This document shows positions 1 through 7,400 of a DNA stretch of 10,747 nucleotides, piece after piece. The notes under the pieces are model-generated. The model worked only from the letters and a program-made list of their open reading frames with translations. It was not told where the DNA came from and ran no database searches. The position numbers and the translations under genes are program-made. Every line of letters begins with the position of its first letter. The stretch's first letter is position 1. This DNA comes from Candidatus Sediminicultor sextus (lineage in GTDB: Bacteria > Atribacterota > Phoenicimicrobiia > Phoenicimicrobiales > Phoenicimicrobiaceae), in NCBI GenBank assembly GCA_014894735.1, contig JADBKX010000120.1, positions 1 through 10,747 of the forward strand, written 5' to 3'.

Positions 1-138
1 ATTTAATCGATAGCAGCAACAAATGACCTTCTATTCCAAGTCCAAAATTCTTTAACCAATATTTAGTCTTTCGTAACTGTAAAGTGTAAACACTACTCGA
101 AATTGGTACATATAAGCCAATGATAATGATTAAGCGAT
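1..138. other. Non-coding stretch downstream of glgP
   Basis: No gene can be supported here. All three plus-strand frames hit stops within the first 30 bases. One minus-strand frame is open, but it has no ATG, GTG or TTG start after its upstream stop, which lies inside glgP. A small imperfect hairpin (AGTGTAAACACT at 83-94) is too short and lacks a following T-run, so I do not call a glgP terminator. Confidence 0.6.
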
Positions 139-1860
139 TTATTTCAAATAAGCATTTAATACGTATTGGAGAACCATTCGATGGGTATTAAAAAAGGAAG
201 CATTGATAGCAATACAATGACGCATAATATTAACCCATTTTCCTCGATTCTTGTAGTAAATTGGAATGACTACATTTTGCAATTTATCATATAAAGAAGC
301 CGCATCTTCCTGATCACTACTTTCGATATCGGGTGCTGACCCAATGGACCACCCGGTAAATCCTTCAATACAACCTTCAATCCACCATCCATCTAAAATA
401 CTCAAACTGGGTATACCATTATGAGCTGCTTTCATTCCTGAAGTACCCGATGCCTCTTGGGGTTTCTTGGGGGTATTAAGCCATAGATCCACCCCCGAAA
501 CCATTCGCTTGGCTAAATTTATATTGTAATTTTCCAGATAAATGACCTCAATTTCTCCTCGAAGTTGCTGGGAGATCTGAACAATCTTTCGAATTAATTC
601 CTTCCCCGACCAATCTTTAGGATGGGCTTTACCAGAGAAGACCAGCTGGATTTTTCCATACTTTCTGGAAATATCTACCAGCCTATTGATATCATAAAAG
701 ATTAAATCTGCCCGTTTATAGGCTGTCGCTCTCCTGGCAAAACCAATAGTCAAAACTTCTGGATCTAATTGGACCCCTGTTTCTTGAAAAATACTATCAA
801 TCAGTATATTTTTCGCTTCCTGATGGGTTTGCCATATTTCCTCATCCGGTATACTCAAGGCATAACGCAAACTAAAGGAATCATTTTTCCATCCTGGAAT
901 ATAGCGATCATAGAGTTTTTGAAAATGAGGACATACCCAGGTTGCCGAATGAACCCCATTGGTAATTGAATCAATATGGTATCCGGGAAACATCTCCTGG
1001 GAAACAGCCCCGTGTCTTTTAGCTACACCATTTATATAATGACTCAGGTTAAGGGCCAGAGCAGTCATATTCAAGCGTTCCTCCCCACCGAGTTCTTTTA
1101 GTATGGGATCAGGGATAGGTATTCCTAAAACTTTCCCCACCAGTTCATAAGAAAATTGGTCCATTCCTGCCGGTACCGGGGTATGGGTGGTAAAGATACA
1201 TAATTTTTTGACCTCTTCGATAGTCCTGTTACTCCATTTTTCCTCCTGATGGTTACAATGATTGAGTAGTTCCAAAGTCAGTAAACTGGCGTGTCCTTCA
1301 TTCATATGATATTTAGAGATACTGTTAAATCCCAGCTCTCTAAGCATTCTCACACCGCCAATCCCCAATACAATTTCCTGGGCTAGCCGGTATCTTTTAT
1401 CACCGCCGTATAAGAAATCAGAAAGACTCCGGTCATAAACATTATTTTCCGGTAAATCAGTATCCAAAAAAAAGACAGGGACACAGTGACTATCCAAACC
1501 TTCTATACAAAAATTCCAAGCTTGAACCCATACTTTTCTCCCCTCAATTTCGATTAAAATCTTATTGGGTAACAATTGCATATAATCTTGAGGATTCCAT
1601 TCTTCAGGTAATTCCTGCTGAATCCCTTCTTTCCCAATTTTTTGATGCAGATATCCCTTTTTATAAAGCAGGGTGACCCCAAGCAGGGGAACTCCTAAGT
1701 CCGCAGAAGAGCGGAGCATATCACCGGCTAAAATTCCCAATCCACCACTGTAAGTAGGAATTCTGGCATCAACACAGATCTCCATGGAAAAATAGGCAAT
1801 TTTTCTATCCTTTTTCATACTTTCAAGTGGTTGAAAAACTATTCCTTCCTTAGCTTCCAT
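139..1860 (-). CDS. glgP: Alpha-glucan phosphorylase, short GT35 type
   Basis: This enzyme would split terminal alpha-1,4-linked glucose from glycogen or maltodextrin with phosphate, giving glucose-1-phosphate in the cytoplasm. Family signatures in order are the glucan/phosphate loop YSGGLGILAGD (residues 37-47), HMNEGHASL (from H185), FTTHTPVPAG, and the C-terminal EASGTSGMKAAHNG, whose lysine K477 matches the PLP-attachment lysine of glycogen phosphorylases. At 573 residues it is the compact form of the 'alpha-glucan family phosphorylase' group. It starts close to the catalytic core and lacks the extra N-terminal domain (DUF3417) of the longer members. I chose the ATG at 1860, not the in-frame TTG at 1875, because the AAAGGAG ribosome site overlaps the codons between them. 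It diverges from the glgE operon, which fits glucan breakdown controlled separately from synthesis. Family assignment is firm; the preferred substrate (glycogen or maltodextrin) is not visible. Confidence 0.93.
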   Translation of the reverse strand: MEAKEGIVFQPLESMKKDRKIAYFSMEICVDARIPTYSGGLGILAGDMLRSSADLGVPLLGVTLLYKKGYLHQKIGKEGIQQELPEEWNPQDYMQLLPNKILIEIEGRKVWVQAWNFCIEGLDSHCVPVFFLDTDLPENNVYDRSLSDFLYGGDKRYRLAQEIVLGIGGVRMLRELGFNSISKYHMNEGHASLLTLELLNHCNHQEEKWSNRTIEEVKKLCIFTTHTPVPAGMDQFSYELVGKVLGIPIPDPILKELGGEERLNMTALALNLSHYINGVAKRHGAVSQEMFPGYHIDSITNGVHSATWVCPHFQKLYDRYIPGWKNDSFSLRYALSIPDEEIWQTHQEAKNILIDSIFQETGVQLDPEVLTIGFARRATAYKRADLIFYDINRLVDISRKYGKIQLVFSGKAHPKDWSGKELIRKIVQISQQLRGEIEVIYLENYNINLAKRMVSGVDLWLNTPKKPQEASGTSGMKAAHNGIPSLSILDGWWIEGCIEGFTGWSIGSAPDIESSDQEDAASLYDKLQNVVIPIYYKNRGKWVNIMRHCIAINASFFNTHRMVLQYVLNAYLK

Positions 1861-1865
1861 AAGTA

Positions 1866-1872
1866 CTCCTTT
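1866..1872 (-). promoter_or_regulatory. Ribosome binding site of glgP
   Basis: AAAGGAG on the minus strand lies 5 nt before the ATG at 1860. It falls inside the extension that a TTG start at 1875 would add, so it decides the start in favour of the ATG. Confidence 0.8.
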
Positions 1873-1881
1873 CAAAATTTA

Positions 1882-1899
1882 AAGATTATTGATAATCTT
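1882..1899. repeat. 18-bp inverted repeat, possible operator for glgP
   Basis: A perfect inverted repeat, AAGATTAT-TG-ATAATCTT, with 8-bp arms and a 2-bp centre. It overlaps or directly follows the predicted glgP transcription start (about 1898) and ends 21 bp before the glgP ATG. The tiny loop makes an RNA terminator unlikely, so a dimeric repressor site is the simplest reading. The arms are AT-rich, so chance cannot be excluded. No regulator family is assignable. Confidence 0.4.
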
Positions 1900-1904
1900 A
1901 TTAG

Positions 1905-1933
1905 ACTATATAATATTGCAGTTTTTATCTAAA
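1905..1933 (-). promoter_or_regulatory. Candidate sigma-70-type promoter for glgP
   Basis: On the minus strand, TTTAGA (1928-1933; 4 of 6 to TTGACA) is followed after exactly 17 bp by TATAGT (1905-1910; 5 of 6 to TATAAT). Transcription would start near 1898, leaving a leader of about 38 nt. The region is very AT-rich, so other -10 choices such as the nearby TATTAT are possible. Confidence 0.45.
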
Positions 1934-2057
1934 TATTTATACGCATAAAACAGGAATGTCTCGACTTATTCTTTTCTTTTTTTTCGATAATTCATTTAAA
2001 AAATTAATAATTTTGCCGTTCTTTAGCGCTGAAAAATAAAAAAAGCAATTCATTCCC

Positions 2058-2086
2058 TTGATATGTGGTGTGTGAAATGGTATCAT
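2058..2086 (+). promoter_or_regulatory. Sigma-70-type promoter of the glgE operon
   Basis: TTGATA (2058-2063; 5 of 6 to TTGACA) and TATCAT (2081-2086; 5 of 6 to TATAAT) are separated by the optimal 17 bp. The TGG just before the -10 box also gives an extended -10 (TGn). Transcription should start near 2092-2094, leaving a leader of about 62 nt before the first gene. It is the best promoter match upstream of the operon. Confidence 0.75.
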
Positions 2087-2097
2087 ACAGTTAAAAG

Positions 2098-2117
2098 ATT
2101 TGCAAATTCATCATGAA
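2098..2117. repeat. Two adjoining short palindromes just after the operon start
   Basis: ATTTGCAAAT (2098-2107, a perfect 10-bp palindrome) runs into TTCAT-C-ATGAA (2107-2117, 5-bp arms). Both lie just downstream of the predicted transcription start, where a repressor site could sit. Each is short and AT-rich, so this is only a weak operator candidate. Confidence 0.25.
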
Positions 2118-2138
2118 AATTAGATGGATTAAAAAAAT

Positions 2139-2146
2139 AGGAGGTT
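2139..2146 (+). promoter_or_regulatory. Ribosome binding site of the first operon gene
   Basis: AGGAGGTT lies 9 nt before the ATG at 2156. It is a near-perfect Shine-Dalgarno sequence and supports this small gene being translated. Confidence 0.8.
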
Positions 2147-2155
2147 AGAAAAGAA

Positions 2156-2440
2156 ATGGTAAAAAAACACAAGAATATCGATATCGGTCAAGAGGCTCCA
2201 TCAACAGAGCATAATTTTTATTTAAACAACGGAAAAAAGCTAAAAAATATCGCTGAATTAATGGAAAGTTTAAAAGATATGGACCAGGATTTATTTTCTT
2301 TTCATGTAAATGAGCAGAATAATGATTTTGCCAGCTGGATTCGCGATGTATTCGGAGAAAAAGAGTTAGCTCGCCGAATAAGGGATGCCCGTCATCCGGC
2401 TAATATGTTAAAATCAATAGAAAAATATATCCAAAGATAA
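2156..2440 (+). CDS. Small DUF5752-like protein of unknown function
   Basis: A 94-residue, soluble-looking, charged protein with no signal peptide or membrane segment. From memory of the family it resembles DUF5752 proteins: a helical start (LKNIAELMESLKDMDQDLF, residues 29-47), then FHVNEQNNDFASWIRDVFG (49-67) with conserved-looking H50, N56, D57, F58 and W61, then an LA-containing helix and a C-terminal helix. Its biochemical role is unknown. DUF5752 is, as I recall, also found near or fused to sugar-active enzymes, so a link to glucan or trehalose metabolism is plausible. It is the first gene after the operon promoter, with a strong ribosome site, and is followed by glgE 52 nt later (19 nt if glgE starts at the ATT at 2460). 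That it is a real gene is well supported; the family name is less certain. Confidence 0.7.
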   Translation: MVKKHKNIDIGQEAPSTEHNFYLNNGKKLKNIAELMESLKDMDQDLFSFHVNEQNNDFASWIRDVFGEKELARRIRDARHPANMLKSIEKYIQR

Positions 2441-2443
2441 AAT

Positions 2444-2451
2444 AGAAAGGA
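2444..2451 (+). promoter_or_regulatory. Likely ribosome binding site of glgE, pointing to an ATT start
   Basis: AGAAAGGA is the only Shine-Dalgarno-like sequence between the upstream stop and glgE. It lies 8 nt before an in-frame ATT at 2460, but about 40 nt before the GTG at 2493, too far to serve that codon. This suggests that translation begins at ATT and adds 11 residues. Confidence 0.45.
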
Positions 2452-2492
2452 TTTTTCATATTCATTACCTTGATAAAAATGAAAAAAACAGG

Positions 2493-4457
2493 GTGGTCAT
2501 TGAGCATGTCCAACCTGAAATCGATGGTGGTTATTTCCCCATCAAAAGAATTATCGGAGAAAAAGTAAAGGTCACAGCGGATATCTTTGCCGACGGCCAT
2601 GACCAAATCAGAGCCGCCCTTCTGTTTCGAAAACAAGGGAAAGAAAAATGGCAATTTTCTCCGATGAGTTTTGTAGGAAATGACCGGTGGTCTGGAGAAT
2701 TCACAGTTGAAGAAATCGGAATCTACGAGTATACCATCGAAGGATGGGTCGATCATTTAATGACCTGGCTGAAAGATATCCAAAAAAGATTTCAGGCGCA
2801 GGAAAAAATTAAAGTTGACATCTTAAGCGGTATTCCTCTCCTGGAAAGATTAACCCAACAAATAACCTTAAAGGGAGAAAAATATATTAGCCAGCTGATT
2901 AGCAGATTAAAGGAAGAAGAGCATCCCGAAAAATTAATGGCTATTCTCCAAGACAAACTACTGATAGTTATTATCGAAGAAAATCCTTTAAAAAATCATA
3001 AAACCCGCTATCCCAAGGAATTAAAGGTGATAGTCGATCGAAAAAAAGCTTTATTCAGCGCCTGGTATGAGCTGTTTCCCCGTTCCTGTTCACCAGAAAT
3101 AAACCAGCAGGGCACTTTTTTGGATTGTGAAAAGATCCTGCCTGATATTGCTAATCTGGGTTTTGACATTCTGTATTTCCCCCCGATTCATCCCATTGGA
3201 ATGACTCACCGCAAGGGGAAGAATAATGCCATAACTACCCAAAAAGGAGACCCGGGGAGTCCCTGGGCAATCGGGGATGAAACAGGCGGCCATATGGCTA
3301 TTCATCCCCAACTGGGAAGCCTAAATGATTTACATCGATTGATCAAAAAAGCAAAAGAATATGGTATTGAAATAGCCCTGGATCTGGCTTTTCAATGTTC
3401 CCGGGATCATCCTTATATTAAAACCCATCCAGAATGGTTTAGATGGCGGGCTGACGGAACCATCCAGTATGCCGAAAATCCGCCGAAAAAATATGAGGAT
3501 ATCGTTCCCTTTGATTTTGAAACAGGTCACTGGCAAGAATTATGGCAAGAACTCAAGAAAATTACCCTTTACTGGGTAGAACAAGGGATTAAAATCTTTC
3601 GCGTTGATAATCCTCATACTAAACCTTTTCTATTTTGGGAGTGGTTGATTGGCCAGGTTAAAGAAAAATATCCGGAAGTTATCTTTCTGTCAGAATCCTT
3701 TACCAGGCCCAAAGTGATGTATCGTCTGGCCAAAATCGGTTTTACCCAATCTTATAATTATTTCACCTGGAGAAATACCAAATATGAATTAACGGAATAC
3801 CTGAATGAGCTGACCAATACCGGGGTTAGAGAATATTTTCGGCCCAATTTTTGGCCCAACACCCCGGATATCCTGTCTGAATACCTACAATTAGGAGGCC
3901 AGTCGGCTTTTTTCATTCGGTTCATTTTAGCTGCCACCCTATCTTCCAATTACGGAATTTATGGACCTCCCTATGAACGGTTTATCAATCAGGCTGTTTC
4001 CGGAAAAGAAGAATATCTAAATTCGGAGAAATATGAAATAAAACAATGGGAAAATAAAGATATTAAAGAGAGCACTCGTGATTTTATTTCCCGAATCAAT
4101 CAAATCAGACGGGAAAATCCTGCCTTGCAAATGACCAATAATCTCAAATTTTATCATGTTGATAATGATAATTTGCTTTATTTTGGTAAATTTAGCGAAG
4201 ATCTTTCTGATATTATTTTAATTGTTATTAACCTGGATCCTCATTACATCCAGTCCGGATGGGTTCAGGTACCGCTATCCGAAATGGGTATAAAACCTGA
4301 TCAGCCCTTCCTGGCTCAGGACCTGTTGGGGGGCGATCAATATATCTGGCAAGGTGAATACAATTACGTGGAATTAAATCCGAATATCCTCCCTGCTCAT
4401 ATCCTTAAAATCAAAAAAAAACTTAAGAAAGAAACTGACTTTGATTATTTCATATAA
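2493..4457 (+). CDS. glgE: GlgE maltose-1-phosphate maltosyltransferase (GH13_3)
   Basis: GlgE transfers maltosyl units from alpha-maltose-1-phosphate to the non-reducing end of alpha-1,4-glucans, extending them by two glucoses. The protein has an N-terminal GlgE domain (about 1-190, opening VIEHVQPEIDGG), a GH13 barrel (about 195-560) and a C-terminal beta domain. Numbering from the GTG, the catalytic triad is D372 in RVDNPHTKP, E401 in FLSESFTRP and D459 in NTPDIL. The spacings (29 and 58) nearly equal those of Streptomyces coelicolor GlgE (D394, E423, D480). The coordinates use the only canonical in-frame start, a GTG. That start has no ribosome site and begins inside the conserved RVVIE block, so the protein probably starts upstream at ATT 2460 (665 residues), or the A7 run at 2482-2488 hides an indel or slip. 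The next gene's ribosome site overlaps this stop codon. Function is very secure; the start is not. Confidence 0.95.
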   Translation: MVIEHVQPEIDGGYFPIKRIIGEKVKVTADIFADGHDQIRAALLFRKQGKEKWQFSPMSFVGNDRWSGEFTVEEIGIYEYTIEGWVDHLMTWLKDIQKRFQAQEKIKVDILSGIPLLERLTQQITLKGEKYISQLISRLKEEEHPEKLMAILQDKLLIVIIEENPLKNHKTRYPKELKVIVDRKKALFSAWYELFPRSCSPEINQQGTFLDCEKILPDIANLGFDILYFPPIHPIGMTHRKGKNNAITTQKGDPGSPWAIGDETGGHMAIHPQLGSLNDLHRLIKKAKEYGIEIALDLAFQCSRDHPYIKTHPEWFRWRADGTIQYAENPPKKYEDIVPFDFETGHWQELWQELKKITLYWVEQGIKIFRVDNPHTKPFLFWEWLIGQVKEKYPEVIFLSESFTRPKVMYRLAKIGFTQSYNYFTWRNTKYELTEYLNELTNTGVREYFRPNFWPNTPDILSEYLQLGGQSAFFIRFILAATLSSNYGIYGPPYERFINQAVSGKEEYLNSEKYEIKQWENKDIKESTRDFISRINQIRRENPALQMTNNLKFYHVDNDNLLYFGKFSEDLSDIILIVINLDPHYIQSGWVQVPLSEMGIKPDQPFLAQDLLGGDQYIWQGEYNYVELNPNILPAHILKIKKKLKKETDFDYFI

Positions 4458-4462
4458 GGAGG
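4456..4462 (+). promoter_or_regulatory. Ribosome binding site of treS, overlapping the glgE stop
   Basis: AAGGAGG shares its first two bases with the glgE TAA (4455-4457) and stands only 4 nt from the treS ATG. The arrangement suggests coupled translation of the two genes. Confidence 0.75.
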
Positions 4463-4466
4463 TCTC

Positions 4467-7400
4467 ATGACTACCCAAGAGACTTATCTGGAAACCCCTT
4501 TATGGTACAAAGATGCCATTATCTATGAACTTCACGTAAAAACATTTTATGATAAAAATGAAGACGGAATCGGCGATTTTCAGGGATTAACCGAAAAATT
4601 AGATTACCTGGACCGTCTGGGAATTAACACCATCTGGCTGCTTCCTTTTTTCCCATCTCCCTTAAAGGATGATGGATATGATATTGCTGACTATTTCAAT
4701 ATCCATCCCAATTACGGTAATTTACGCCATTTCAAGTATTTTTTAAAAGAAGCTCATCGACGGGAAATGAAAGTGGTTATAGAATTGGTCTTAAACCATA
4801 CCTCTGACCAGCATATCTGGTTTCAAAGGGCAAGAAAGGGAGGCCCTAATTCAAGATGGGGAAAGTTTTATATCTGGAGTGAAACCCCGGATAAATACCA
4901 GGAGGCCCGAATTATTTTTAAAGATTTCGAATCATCCAACTGGACCAGAGACCCGATATCTGGCTATTATTACTGGCATCGTTTCTATTCTCATCAGCCC
5001 GATTTAAATTATGATAATCCGGAGGTCCAGAAAGCCATGTTGAAAGTGATTGATTTCTGGATGAAAATGGGGGTTGACGGAATCCGTCTGGATGCGGTTC
5101 CCTATTTATTTGAAAGAGAAGGAACCAATTGTGAAAACCTGCCGGAATCACTGGATTTTTTAAAAAAAATACGTTCCTATATGGACAAGCATTACCAAAA
5201 CAGGATGATACTGGCAGAAGCGAATCAATGGCCGGAAGATGCTATCCAATATTTCGGTCAAGGAGACGCCTGCCATATGGCTTTTCACTTCCCGCTAATG
5301 CCCCGCATGTTTATGGCTCTAAAAATGGAGGATCGATTTCCCATCATTGATATTTTAGAACAAACCCCATCGATTCCGGAAAATTGTCAATGGGCTCTTT
5401 TTTTAAGAAACCACGATGAATTGACCCTGGAAATGGTCACTGATGAGGAAAGAGATTATATGTATCGAGTGTACGCCCGGGATACTACCGCCCGAATTAA
5501 TTTGGGTATTCGCCGACGACTGGCTCCCTTGTTGGATAATCACCGAAGAAAAATGGAAATTATGAATATACTCCTTTTTTCTCTACCGGGGACCCCGACC
5601 ATCTATTATGGTGACGAAATTGCCATGGGAGATAATCACTTCCTGGGAGACCGGGATGGGGTGAGAACCCCGATGCAATGGAGCACAGACCGTAATGCCG
5701 GTTTTTCTCGAGCTAACACCCAGAAACTATATCTCCCGGTCATCATCGATCCGGAGTACCATTATGAAACCGTGAACGTGGAAAACCAGGAGAGAAATCA
5801 TACATCATTTCTTTGGTGGATGAAAAGAGTGATCGATATGCGAAAAAAATATAAAGCCTTCGGTAGAGGGGAAATTGAATTTCTTCATCCGGAAAATTAC
5901 AAGATTCTGGCTTTTATTCGTCGATATCAAGATGAAATTATCCTGGTAGTGGTCAATCTATCCCGGTTTTCCCAGGTGGCTGAATTGGATTTAGCCCAAT
6001 ATGCCGGATATCATCCGGTAGAAATTTTCAGTAAAAATCAGTTTCCGATCATTAGGGAAACGCCCTATATCTTAACCATGGGATTTCATGACTATTTCTG
6101 GTTTTCCCTCCAAAAAGAAGATGATCCGGGAATGACCCAAAAAAGGGAACAAATCCCGGTCTTAAGTACCCAAACCAATTGGCTAAACCTTTTTGAAGGC
6201 AAAACAGCCCAACTGTTGGAAAGTACGATTATTCCCTCTTTCTTAAAAGAACAGCGCTGGTTTGGCAAAAAATCACAAAGAATAAGAAAAGTTAATATCA
6301 CAGAAAAAATACCGTTAAGAAATACGAATAGTACTTCTTTGTTGGTTTTTCTAAAAGTTAGCTATGATGAAGGATTGGAAGAATATTACCTCCTCCCTCT
6401 TTCTTTTCTGGAAAAGGAAAAAGCGGAATATTTTCAGCGTGAAATGCCGCAATCCGTTTTATTTAAAGTTCATTCTGATAACCAGGATGGCATTGTCTGT
6501 GATGCAGTCCATGATACTGCATTTCATCAAACCTTGTTCCAACTTATTGCCAAACGACGAATGATTAGCGGTAAGCAAGGAACAATTCGAGCCTATCCTG
6601 GTAAATATTTCCGAAAATTAAGAAGAAAGGCATTGACCTTTGAAAATTCCAGATTAATGGGTGCTGAACAGAGTAATTCCTCAATTATTTATGAAAAGGA
6701 TGCCGTTCTTAAATTATTCCGCAAACTGGACGAAGGGGTTAATCCTGATTTAGAGGTGGGGAAATATTTAACCGAAGAAACCAATTTTGCCAATATTCCT
6801 GCCTTCTGCGGGGCAATCGAGTTTCAACAAAATGACCACTCAATGATTACCCTGGGTATCTTATATCCATTTATCCAAAGTGTAGGAAATGCCTGGACCT
6901 ATTCACAAGATGCCCTGGGACGTTACTACGAAAGGGTTCTTTCTAAAATAGGTGAACTGGATAAGATGCCATCTCTTCCGGATTCCCTTTTTGATAAATT
7001 AGAGCAAGATATTCCGGAAATCTTTCAGGAGCTAATCGGCACTCCCTATATTGAGATGATCAGCCTTCTGGGTAAAAGAACGGCAGAACTTCACCTGGCA
7101 TTAGCTCAACCCAGTGAAAATCAGGATTTTAGACCAGAATCCTTTTCTATCCTTTATCAGCGTTCTCTTTACCAATCTATCCAGACTTCAGTTAAAAGAA
7201 CATTTCAAGATTTAAGAAAAAATGCCAGGCAGCTTCCGGAAGATCTCCAAGATGACCTGACTCAAATATTGACCAGCGAATCCAGAATATTGCAATATTG
7301 CAAAATCCTTCTTTCTAGCAAAATAAGAGGGATGAAAACCAGAATCCACGGAGATTATCATCTTGGACAGGTCCTCTATACCGGAAATGATTTCTATATT

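Larger units (their letters stand above)
1861..2155. other. Divergent intergenic regulatory region
   Basis: About 295 bases separate the divergent glgP and glgE operons. The left part holds the glgP ribosome site, palindrome and candidate promoter. The right part holds the operon promoter, small palindromes and an AGGAGG ribosome site. The middle (about 1940-2050) is an A/T-rich tract with a plus-strand T-run near 1973-1984, in which I see no gene or hairpin terminator. Confidence 0.6.

Noticed and set aside
83..94. Hairpin AGTGTAAACACT as a glgP terminator
   Set aside because: Arms of only 4-5 bp with a tiny loop and no following T-run on the minus strand.
1..138. Open minus-strand frame after glgP encoding a hydrophobic stretch
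   Set aside because: No ATG, GTG or TTG start follows its upstream stop, there is no ribosome site, and part of it overlaps glgP out of frame.
2479..2568. Small ATG reading frame of 29 codons at the glgE start
   Set aside because: It has no ribosome site and overlaps conserved glgE coding sequence. It matters only as a possible entry point if the A7 run is miscounted.
2400..2756. Antisense reading frame over the start of glgE
   Set aside because: It lies opposite conserved GlgE N-terminal sequence and its product has no recognisable domain.
6132..6134. Internal ATG as a separate maltokinase start
   Set aside because: No Shine-Dalgarno sequence precedes it and the frame is continuous with TreS, so a fusion is the simpler reading.
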